A stretch of DNA of 64,000 nucleotides, taken from assembly GCA_022376515.1 (NCBI GenBank), contig WTXI01000166.1:18527-82526 (forward strand), in the 5' to 3' direction. Shown piece by piece: positions 1 through 8,485 of this stretch. Every line of letters begins with the position of its first letter. Within the stretch, counting starts at the first letter, position 1. The DNA comes from Lactifluus volemus. Its lineage: Eukaryota; Basidiomycota; Agaricomycetes; Russulales; Russulaceae. The position numbers and the translations under genes are program-made. The notes beneath the pieces are model-generated. The model searched no databases and had not been told where the DNA came from. It saw only the letters and a list, made by a program, of their open reading frames with translations.

Positions 1-735
1 GGGAGGGGTCCCCCTGCTGCCGCGGCGCTTTAATGGCCCATTCTGTGGCCACCGAGGTTTTGTTTAGGCCTGTAGGGGGTATGATTCGTGGTTCGGAGAT
101 CTTGGAGACCCCGTTGGGCCACTCCGGGAAGTATTCTGCCCACTTTTGTAGCTCGGGGTGCTTGTCTTCCAGGTCCTTCTTCTGGCCTGCAGTCAGTTTA
201 TCGTCCTGCAGCCGGAGCTTCAGGTGGGCCAACATTTTCCGGCTGTTCTCCCGCTTGATGTCCGCTTCCCTGAGTCATTGCTTAGCATGGTCCTCCACTC
301 CCAGGAAACGAGCTCTGGTGACCGCATGGGTGGCCACCTTGATAGGGAGATCGTCCCAAGTCATGTTTGCCCAGTCGATGTTTGGGTTAAAAGCTTTAAG
401 CCAGGTGAAACCGAAGATTATTTGGTCCCTCCCTAGATTGGCAACAAGGAACAGCAATTCTTCGCTCTTGCCTCCCTGGGTGACATGGAGTATGGCATAT
501 CGCGTGACCGCACCACTCTGGTTATTTGTTCCATCGACGTTGGTGACCTGCACTGGTATTGGGAGACGGCGGGTGGCAATCCCCCACCGCTCAACTGTTC
601 GTTGGTCAATAAAGTTTTCGCTTGCCCCACTGTCGACGAGGGCTGCTTCTCCAACCGTTCCACGCATAGACCGAAACACAAAGGGCATATTTATTGACTT
701 AACGCCTCGGTGTCGTACGAACAAAATGCGTGGTT
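1..735 (-). pseudogene. gypsy pol start: aspartic protease domain and linker, broken by a stop
   Basis: A frame from about 724 downwards contains the retropepsin signature LVDSGASENFID, with the DSG catalytic triad-like motif, followed by beta-strand-like sequence and the ILHV / DQIIFGFTWL segment typical of Ty3/gypsy proteases. The frame meets a TGA at 273-275, which looks like a mutated arginine codon because the same frame continues open to the window edge with a charged linker expected before reverse transcriptase. The start is not defined, since pol in this family is normally expressed together with or after gag. The enzyme would process the Gag-Pol polyprotein. Confidence 0.75.
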
Positions 736-768
736 GTTCTGCTCCATGCCAGGTTGGCGGGCAGGAGC

Positions 769-2727
769 CTAGAGAAAATCCTCCCCATCCTCTTTCTGCA
801 ACTCATCCCACACTGTTAAGGTTCCAAGTGGGACCTTTGTACGAAGTGTACGTTCGTTCGTGAAGTCAAGAACTAGACTTGCAAGACGTGCAAGTCAAGA
901 TCAAAGGTTCGATAAAGAGGAGACTTAGTAAACGACTAAGTCAAGAGCGTTTCAGAGGTCAAGGGCTTTGGGCTTAGGGATAAGACCAAAGTGTCAAGAA
1001 GTCGAAGAGCGTGATGTCAAGAGGGTTCTCTCAGGTCTGATGCTTCTAGGCAAGCAAGGTTCTAATAGATAGAAGACTTGGATTGCGAAACAAAACTGAG
1101 ACTTAAGGTCTCTAGGGCAGAAAGTACAGGGTTTATATATAAGAAGACGCGGCTATGTACACAGCCGTAGGGGCTGTGACCTTCGTACAGCTTTCAGGGT
1201 TTGAAACATGTTTCAGGAATCAGCGAGTCATCCTGTGCATGTGGCTGTTGCTTGAGGCTGTACGGTGCTGTGTAAAGCTATGTCGTGAGAAAATAAGTAG
1301 GCGATCTGAAACAAAGCGATCGGCAGTCCATTCACATAAGCAAGGGAGTCAGCAGAAATGAGTCATCAGTCCGAAAACGTATAGTATGAGTCAGCAAGCA
1401 CGTGTCAGTCCATAACACACACCCTCTCTCGTTCCTCCTGGTTCATCCTTCGAAGGTGTTGTGCCACCTCTGCGGGAGCCCCGGGATTAGCGATGGGTGT
1501 GGGGTCTTCCAAGGAGGGGAGTAGGTCGATGAGAGGGGCGTCTCGGGTTGGGGGTTCCTGGTTATCGTGGCTAGTCGCATATGGCGGAGGTCGTGGTGCA
1601 TATGCTGGAGGAGGTTGGCGCCAGTTCCCCGAATGAGTTTGGGGTTGCGCATAGGATGGTCTGCTTCCCGATTGCTGTCCACTTCGTTGTCCCCCTCTGG
1701 TGGTCTGGGGGACGCGTCTAGAGGGCTGTCCTTTGGGGCAGTTCTTAACGAAGTGGCCAAATTGTCCACATCTCATGCATCGGCCCTCCTTCCGGAACTT
1801 TTCTCACTGGGCACGGTTTGCCAGGTTTGCTTCGGTCTGGACAGCGTCGACGTCCATGGCAAAGGGGTCTCTCCTGGGCTGCGAGGGCCTCGGGGGTAAT
1901 CCCATCCCCCTTCTCAGCTGTTCCTGAGTTAGGGTAGGTCGGCTTGGCTGGCCTGGTCGTTGCCCCAGGAGGGCCACTCGGGCCTTGTGTCGGTTGTTCT
2001 GATTTCTAGCGTCTCGCTCCCACTGGTCTAGGGTGGTCGGCCAAGTCTCCTGGTTGAGGATGGCTTTCTTCAGTTCGTGTTTAAGCCCTGCCTGGAACAG
2101 GTCCATGGTTCCGGCATCGTTTTGCGACCATCCAGCTTGTTTGACCAGGTTTTCAAAGCCAGCGATGTAAGTATCGATGTCATCGTTAACCATCTGGTGC
2201 GCCTTGAGCTTCTCATAGGCACGTTGCTTTTTATTTGAATCTGTAAAGGCATCCTTGAAAGCCTGCTCAAAATTGTTCCAGAGGACTTCATCAGTGTGCG
2301 GGTGTGTAGTGGCCTTGAGCTTTGTCAGTTGCTCCTCTTGCCAATCGTTGACCTTCTCTCCTTTAACATAACTGAGGGCCATGAGGACGCGATTGAATGG
2401 GTTACTCATTTCATCGCTATTTCGATTTATGAGCTTCCATTGTTTGAATTCCTTTAGGAAGAGGTCGCTCCTGTTTCGATCTCCATAGAAGATTGAGGGG
2501 GCCAGCCCTTTTAGTCCTCCGGTCCCTGGGTTGGTAGGGGCGGCAGTGGCAGTTATAGTGCTCCCCGCTTGGACTGTCCTTTGGCTAGAGGAGGAGGCGG
2601 CGGCGACTGGAATGGGAGGTAACCCACTAGGGGTACCAGGGGCAGCTTGGGAGGAGAGTAGCGGGGGAAGGAGGCTTCCTCCGCGCTGGTAGAGGTCGTA
2701 AACTTGTGAGGATATTTGTTGCGCCAT
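769..2727 (-). pseudogene. gypsy gag (capsid and CCHC nucleocapsid), interrupted
   Basis: The frame starting with MAQQISSQ at 2727 gives a retrotransposon capsid: a proline/serine-rich N-terminus, then an alpha-helical capsid core (FLKEFKQW, WNNFEQAFKDAF, YEKLKAHQ). It meets an in-frame TGA around 1804-1806 and then continues in the same frame with a CCHC knuckle (C-x2-C-x4-H-x4-C, CMRCGQFGHFVKNC, about 1778-1735). The C-terminus is split by the solo LTR at 814-1417. Beyond that LTR the same frame resumes and ends at a stop at 769-771. The protein would package element RNA. The stop and the insertion make it non-functional. Confidence 0.8.
814..1417 (-). mobile_element. Solo LTR inserted in gag, flanked by 5-bp target duplication CACAC
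   Basis: The 604-bp segment begins TGTTAAGG on the plus strand and ends CCATAACA, so on the minus strand it runs TGTTATGG...CCTTAACA, the TG...CA ends of an LTR. It is flanked by CACAC at 809-813 and 1418-1422. A TATATATAAG box lies at about 1134-1143. No internal region remains, so this is the product of LTR-LTR recombination. Its first bases resemble the 5' LTR at 6653 (TGTTACGG...CACGTG), so it probably comes from a related family. Removing it restores the gag frame across the site, which supports the boundaries. Confidence 0.88.
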
Positions 2728-2802
2728 AGCGGGTGGTTGTTCAGGAGTGAGGGGATGGGTCCCTTGTAAAGTAACGATGGCACTACATCAGGAAAACGTC
2801 AT

Positions 2803-3009
2803 ATTTGCTTAATGTGCTTAAAGTGTGATTAGTGTGCTTAATTTCGTCATTAAGCAGGTTAAGCAAGCATTAAGAAGAATTAAGCACAAGTTAAGCAACC
2901 CTTGATTAAGCACAGTAAGCGCACCCCTGTGCTGAATTAAGCACATTTGCTGAATTAAGCGCATTCTGCTTAATTAAGCTAATTAAGCAAGATCTAAGTA
3001 ACATTAAGC
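2803..3009. repeat. Left subterminal array of TTAAGCA / TGCTTAA motifs
   Basis: Roughly fifteen or more copies of TTAAGCA or its complement lie within about 200 bp, in both orientations and at irregular spacing. Arrays of this kind next to transposon ends usually bind the transposase; that role here is inferred. Confidence 0.7.
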
Positions 3010-3677
3010 ATCTTTCACATTTTTAACTAATTTGAAATTTTCATCACAATTTGAAATTTTCAATCACACAATTTTTATAGGCATCAAAATTATATATTGG
3101 AGTAAAACTACAACATGAATATCTAATACTAGTAATCTACAGGCCTTGGTGCAACAGCCCTGGGGGGGTGGGACTGCAGGGCCACGAGGAGGCGGCGGCG
3201 GAGGCGGAGGTGCGGGAGGCACAGGAGGAGGTGCGGGAGCGCGGGAGGTGCGGGAAGCGCGGGAGGCGCGGGAGGAGGCGAGGGACAAAGGAAGAGGCAC
3301 GGGGCGCGGGAAGCCCAGGAAATGCCGCGGGAGGGGCAGGAGAAGCCGCGGGAGGCGCGGGACGCACAGGAGGTGCGGGGATGGCGGAGGGGACGGCGGA
3401 GGAGACGGAAGTGCGCAGGAGGCGCAGGAGGGGGGTGCAGGCAGGGGAGGCAGCGGTACAGGAGGAGGCAGAGGCAGAGGTGGAGGCGAACGAAAAAAAA
3501 AACAGTCAGGAAGCGTTGGGGCGAGGTAGCGTACAACATACCGAGGAGGTGGCGCAGAAGGCGCGGCGCAGACAGCGTGCGCCGTGGACCCCTCGCAGCC
3601 CAGTGGTTCCAGGAGGATGCGATGGAGGCGAGGGCATGGACGCGGCGCAGGCGCAGGAGGCAGAGGATAACGTGGTG

Positions 3678-3725
3678 GAGGCAGAGGCAGAGGCAGAGGC
3701 AGAGGCAGAGGCAGAGGCAGAGGAG
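3678..3725 (+). repeat. (GAGGCA)n microsatellite, about 8 units, in a purine-rich core
   Basis: A clean hexanucleotide tract sits inside a G/A-rich block of about 700 bp (roughly 3160-3880). The block opens long frames on both strands that are composed of RG/EAEA or LPLP repeats. These are compositional artefacts, not genes. Confidence 0.85.
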
Positions 3726-4130
3726 GGAGGAAGTAACAGTGAGACGCGTTTGCGTGGGGGAAGTCAAAAAAAAAGAGGGGGGGGGGAATGCGGTAGCAAG
3801 GAGAACGCGGGGACGCTGAGACGTGTGGCGGCGCAAAGCGGCGAGCGGTGGCGACAGAGGCCACGAAGACGGCGGTAGAAGGAGAATATTGAGACTTGTG
3901 GCGGCGCCAGACAGCGAGCCCGCCGTGGTGGCGACAGCGGAGGGCCGAACACAGAGACAACGGCAATAGAGGGGACAGAGGGGAAGCACGAAAACGATGG
4001 ACGAAAATCAACATCGTGCAAATAAGAACAAGCAAAAGATGCACGTGGTCGGTGCACGGGAATGACTTAGTGAAATTTTCATGACTTTGCATATTTTTCG
4101 GACTTTAATTAAATTACATAAATTACTTCC

Positions 4131-4386
4131 ATTTGCTTAGCATGATTAAAAGCCTCTTAAAATTCTCTTAGTTTGCTTAAACTACTTGTTTGCTTAGTGT
4201 GATTAAAGTTTGCTTAATTTTCATTATTGGTCATAATAAAACCTGCTTAGTTGTTCTGAGTGTGGATTAATGTGATTAATGTGCTTAATGTGCTTAAGCC
4301 AAAAAAAAGAAAATTTTTATTAAGCAGAAGGCAGTAATTAAGACCATTAAGCAAAGTAAGCACCATTAATTAGCGTAAGCAAATAT
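4131..4386. repeat. Right subterminal array of TTAAGCA / TGCTTAA motifs
   Basis: This is the mirror image of the left array: many TTGCTTA, TGCTTAA and TTAAGCA words leading into the right inverted repeat. An A-rich tract lies at about 4300-4318. Confidence 0.65.
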
Positions 4387-4405
4387 GATGTTTTCCTGAT
4401 GTAGT

Positions 4406-5966
4406 AGCTGCGGCGAGGGTGTCGTCCGCGAGGGGGTTCGGTTGTTGCTGCGGGGAGGCTGAAGGTGCTTCTTCGGCCTCGGAGTCGGAGGAGTTCGAGT
4501 TCAAGACGCCGAATCTTCCTGGTGGTCTAGGGGATCGGTATGCAGGGTGTTCTCTGTTGGTTTCCCTCCAGTAGCCTAAGCCTGCTGTAGCGCAATGTAT
4601 AGGTTGTAAGAGGTTTCCTGAGCGGGTTCGGAAGATGTTTCCTTCTGGGTCTGGTTCGATTAGATACCAGGAGTTGTTTATGAATTCGCAGAAGTCGTTG
4701 AGTAGATTTCCTTGTCCGTCACGGGTAGTAACCTGATAGGCTCCCCTCCCAACGTCTGGTCTGATCAAAACCCACTGAGCACTGCCTTTTACGTGTGCAG
4801 GTAGCCGGTCTCCGATTCGAATAGGGATATAGGTCCAATGGTTATTGTCAGGGATCAGGCCGTTTATGGATGTGTTGCCTGAACTGCCACTGCTTCTGGT
4901 ACTCCTAGTAGTACCAGTAGCACAACCTTGTAGTAGCGGTAGGCGTTAAGCTTAGGTTGATGGTGTGGGGCAAACTGGGGGTATTCCCTGATGTATTGTT
5001 CAATGAACTCGATCTCTCGTGCGATGTCGGCGAGTTTGTCGAGGGTGGATTGGATAAAACGGAGGCGGTCTACTTCCTCTTGTAGATCCTGGATTTGTTG
5101 CCTGGTCTCGAGACGGATCTCTTCTTCGTTCTCTGTTAGAGACTGGGGATCTACTCGTTCGTAGGGGTTTGGGTTAGGTGGTCGAGATGTCGTGCAAGGT
5201 TTTCTCTGCGATGGATAAGGATTCCTACCGCAAAGGCGATGATCCCTTCTGGGTCTGGGTGTATCGAAAGGTGGATGAGGAGTAGATCTAGGCTTTCTTC
5301 GACGTTGAAGAGTTCTGTAATAGTTTCGTCGATGAGGGCAGTGATGTCCTCAGTCAATGGTGACCTCGGTTCTGTTGTATTCGAGGATATGTTGGAGGAA
5401 GAAGCGATACTGTTCAAGGAGGTGGATGGTGTTCTCAAAGAAGGTGACGAGTTCTGGTTCTTCTTCGCGTAGGGAGGCAAAAAGGAGTAGGTCGGTATGG
5501 ACCCACTCGAGTTCTAGACAGATATGGAAAGTAAGGTCTCTCGGTTGGCTTCTCAAGCGACGGTTGAAGAGGTAGGGCCTAAGGTTCGCCCTATTTAGGA
5601 GGGGGGTCCTTTCAGGTGCTTGTGGTCTTTCTGGGTGATCGGGTGCGTGTGAGGGATCTATCTTTTGGTATGGTAACGGCAACGGTCTTCCTTGCAGAAA
5701 CACTCATGTTGGAGGGCGTGGATGTGGGTGTAGTGTACCTTCTTTCCTGGTATGAACTCGTGGAAGGCGTGGGTGGTGTACGGCGGTCCTCGAAGTAGGG
5801 CTCGGAGATCAAAGGTAGGAGGGGAACAGGAGTGATAGGTTCTCGGGGGAGTCGAAGGGGTTTCCTTATTCGCGGTATGATGACTAGGGGTGACTGGGGG
5901 CTCGGTAGGGCACAGGGTTCTTCCTCTGGGTGCGACGATGCGACGGGGTTCTTCCTCTTCCTTCAC
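4406..5966 (-). pseudogene. gypsy gag-leader region with coiled coil, frame-shifted
   Basis: The minus strand holds open frames joined by shifts. At 5966-5658 the frame is proline/charge rich (MKEEEEPRR). At 5703-5350 it contains helical segments. At about 5175-4900 a frame without its own start codon is strongly coiled-coil-like (glutamate/leucine/arginine heptads, TENEEEIRLETRQQ). At about 4925-4410 another contains IRIGDRLPAH and a tryptophan-rich segment, ending in a serine/glutamate-rich stretch. The last frame runs into gag once the TIR element is discounted. It is probably the N-terminal part of a long Gag polyprotein. I do not recognise a named domain. Confidence 0.55.
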
Positions 5967-5999
5967 TTATATGGGCACGTAGCCTCTTCACAAGTGGAG

Positions 6000-6653
6000 G
6001 GTCGACTTGGGTGACAAGTGGGTGGACTTAGCTGACGGGTTGAAGACCAACTGAGGTCTTATAGGGTTTAGGGTTGTTTAGGAGACTTTGCTTTTGTCAA
6101 GGCTCAGAGGGGCCTTGGTGCACAACGGTGCTTGTGACAGTGATCGAGGAGGGCTGAGCGTGGCACTAAGCCTCAGCATGACAAGGATCACACAAGTTCT
6201 TCCCTTGGCTTTACTATAGAGGAGAGCGTCGCGCTGACGGATGCACTCTACTGTATCGTCAAAGAAAAAGGTCAAGGGTAATCACAAGATGAGACTAAGT
6301 CTTGGATGACGACGGTCAGGAGGTCTGACTTGAAGGGACAAGAAGGGAAGAGGGTTCAACTAGTCTGATTGTAGACGAAGCGAAGTCTAAGAAGACAAGC
6401 TACAACGGACTGGTTTATATACTCCTAGAGTGTGATGCTGAGTCATAGAGTCCCAGGCGTGTCACAGTGTGACACGCCTCCTAAATAATATATCGTAGAT
6501 CGGACGGAGATACTTCGGAAAGATCCAGAGATCTGTATCGTACACGGAAAGATCCGAAGATCCGTATCGTAGATTGTCTCAGAATAAAGCAAAAAAGATA
6601 CCCACAGTCACATAAGGCCAATACATAAGCAGATCACGTGCCAAACCGTAACA
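6000..6653 (-). repeat. Probable 5' LTR of the gypsy element
   Basis: On the minus strand the segment opens TGTTACGGTTTGGCACGTG at 6653, similar to the start of the solo LTR. It contains a TATA-like GTTTATATACTCC at about 6412-6424. The inner boundary and primer-binding site could not be placed with confidence, so the 6000 coordinate is approximate. The other LTR lies outside the window. Confidence 0.55.
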
Positions 6654-6727
6654 CACTAGGTCTGCGCACATCCCGAGCAGTCCTAAATGTATGTTGCCGC
6701 TTTACACTTTGCCAGACTTGCTACTGA

Positions 6728-7390
6728 TTGTGTCTAGATGAAACCTGCATACTGCTAGCACCTGCACATCCTTCACACCTTTCAAAGCATGTTTGTAATC
6801 TCGTCATCAACGCCCTTGCGGTTCAATGTGATGTAGATGTCAGACTTATTAAGCGTTATCTTGATGCCGGCCATATCAAGATCGTCAAGTGGGCAGGCGT
6901 TCAGCGCCTAGGTGGTGGCGATATCATGCACAGCTCCTCGTTGCGAGCGTCCCGGCTTAGTGACGATCATCGCGACACCACATGTATACGTGTGAGTGTA
7001 AACTGACCCTTAGATCACTTTATTACTAACCTCAGTTCAAAGTACGATGCCGTTATAGATCTGCGCGCGCGGAATCATTGAGCCAGCCCGGTCTATTCGC
7101 TAAGGGAATTTTATGGCCGCTTATTGCACATCTTCCTTGTTATGTTGCCTGCCACTGAAGATCTTGGCCTTGAACAGCCTGAGGAGGTGATCCTTGCAGG
7201 TATACGGACCTTTAATATGGTAGGCCATAACAAGGCCAAGATGCCTCTCATAAAAGGACAATCTACCCTTGATGTTGTTGACATAACGTGTGTACAGTGT
7301 CTCATTGGTCGCATACCAATTGGAGGGGGCATAGAGGCAATTATAGACCGCACAGGCAACATTCAGAAGGCATATCTACTTCAGGACTAA
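6728..7390 (+). pseudogene. Decayed transposon-associated protein fragment (tnp2/Plavaka-type neighbour)
   Basis: Two plus-strand frames separated by a break look like parts of one protein. The first (6728-7006) contains IVKWAGVQRLGGGDIMHSSS followed by DDHRDTTCIR. The second (7124-7390) contains LEQPEEVILAGIRTF, VVDITCVQCLIGRI and AIIDRTGNIQKAYLL. From memory these resemble a conserved protein encoded beside tnp2/Plavaka elements in agaricomycetes, with a (V/I)-x-RL-x-GGD-x-M block and a DxxxVQC(L/V)(I/V)GR block. No start or intact frame survives. Function is unknown; the family assignment needs a profile search. Confidence 0.5.
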
Positions 7391-7436
7391 TTAAAGCATC
7401 GTACGAGTTCACAATACCTGTTTTTCGGGTATCATT

Positions 7437-7620
7437 TTAGGTAGTTAATTACTCAATTTGTACACGTTTAAATTACCCCTTTTTCTGGTCATGAAATCGG
7501 GTAGTTCGTTGTCAGCTGAGTATGTGTTTATGTTACCCGTTTTTTGAGTCGTGGAACCGGGTAGTTCATCGTTTAGTCTAGTATGGATTTATTTTACCTG
7601 AAAATCAGGCTCTTTATAGA
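7437..7620 (+). repeat. Degenerate ~60-bp tandem repeat, about three copies
   Basis: Three successive copies each begin with (G/A)GGTAGTT and carry a TTTA..TTACC core about 30 bp later (starts at about 7439, 7499 and 7559). A partial fourth precedes them. The rest of 7391-7752 is AT-rich and shows no gene. Confidence 0.55.
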
Positions 7621-7752
7621 ACTCGTTCAAACCGAGTTTGTTTAACTCGAAGTCAAAATTTCAAAAAAACCTGTCTTAGGTCCGTTTATTGGGTAAATGA
7701 TCATTTTAACACGATTTCTGGGGTTTCGGAACCCGTTATTGGGCGCATAGTG

Positions 7753-8485
7753 AAGCATAATTCCAGTTTAAGGAATGTCAACGCTAGAAATGGCACCTGC
7801 ATAATAGAAGTGTTGCACATCGCTGAAGAGGACTTGCCATTTCCTTGTCTTAGTAGTACAGTAGGGGGTCCGCTATCTCCCCTTAAGACAGATTGCCTCT
7901 AGGCACAATATATATCATAGTATAGTATTCCGGTACATTATCCAACAACCAGAACGTATGGATCCTAGAAAGCAACTCGACTCGTGCCCAAGGGCTTGCG
8001 TAACAAGGGGATCTCGCCATACCTCTAGCAACTTTTCGAGGGTGAAGCATCTAGCGCGCATCTGTCTTGCGGACGGGGGAGAATGCACCATGCTCGTCCC
8101 ACTGTAGTGTTGAGAGACGCAAGAAGTGGACAGTCCCAGGATGATCGACGCCCGAAGTCGGTGGTTTTCATGATTGAAGCACAGGATAGTGAGATATGCT
8201 CACAGACTGATCAGTTTTATGATAACTCAGAGTCGATTATAATATGACCCACTGGCGTGGATAGTCTAGAGCGGAGGTGCGACTGCTATAACAATAACAA
8301 CCATGACAATGTTCACGTTTTCCCTCTCTGAGCGGCCATTCCAAGGCCATGTGCTAAGTCCGTGTCAAGCTCATGGAGGATCGCCGGGCCGAAAGTGTCA
8401 ACCCTGTGTTTCCAATGAGGTAAACCTTGTCAACATGCGGGCCGCAGGCGGCACCTTGTTGCCTCAACCTCTCACCTCGACTACA
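7753..8485 (+). promoter_or_regulatory. Leader/promoter block of NLR copy 1
   Basis: This segment from GAAGCATAATTCCAG to the first codon is repeated upstream of copy 2 (21289-21973), copy 3 (about 31650-32321) and copy 4 (about 45270-46236, then a transposon). It contains an AT-rich CAATATATATCATAG tract (about 7901-7915) and small non-conserved frames. Only the 3' part of the longer leader seen in copies 2 and 3 is present here. Conservation shows it duplicated with the gene. Promoter function is inferred from position. Confidence 0.6.

Larger units (their letters stand above)
2782..4405. mobile_element. 1.6-kb non-autonomous DNA element with 29-bp terminal inverted repeats
   Basis: The left end begins ACTACATCAGGAAAAC at 2782. 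The right end is its inverse (GTTTTCCTGATGTAGT) ending at 4405. The inverted match continues for about 29 bp with one mismatch. Both subterminal regions are packed with TTAAGCA/TGCTTAA heptamers, and the core is a purine-rich low-complexity block. There is no transposase. The gag-leader frame reads smoothly from the right flank to the left flank if the element is removed, which fixes the ends. I see no clear long target duplication (at most 2-3 bp). The superfamily is unknown. Confidence 0.82.
1..6653 (-). mobile_element. Decayed Ty3/gypsy LTR retrotransposon, 5' part (3' part lies outside the window)
   Basis: Read on the minus strand, the order is 5' LTR (about 6653-6000), gag-upstream region, gag with a CCHC zinc knuckle, then pol opening with a retropepsin-like protease. 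This is the standard order of a chromovirus-like Ty3/gypsy element. The element runs off the left edge before the reverse transcriptase. It has been interrupted twice: by a solo LTR at the gag/pol border and by a TIR element in the gag leader. The coding frame also carries in-frame TGA codons, so this copy is dead. Superfamily assignment is from motif order and is fairly safe. The family name is unknown. Confidence 0.85.

Noticed and set aside
3064..4092. Long low-complexity frames on both strands of the G/A-rich core
   Set aside because: Composition alone keeps both strands open. There is no domain, and the block lies inside a non-autonomous transposon.
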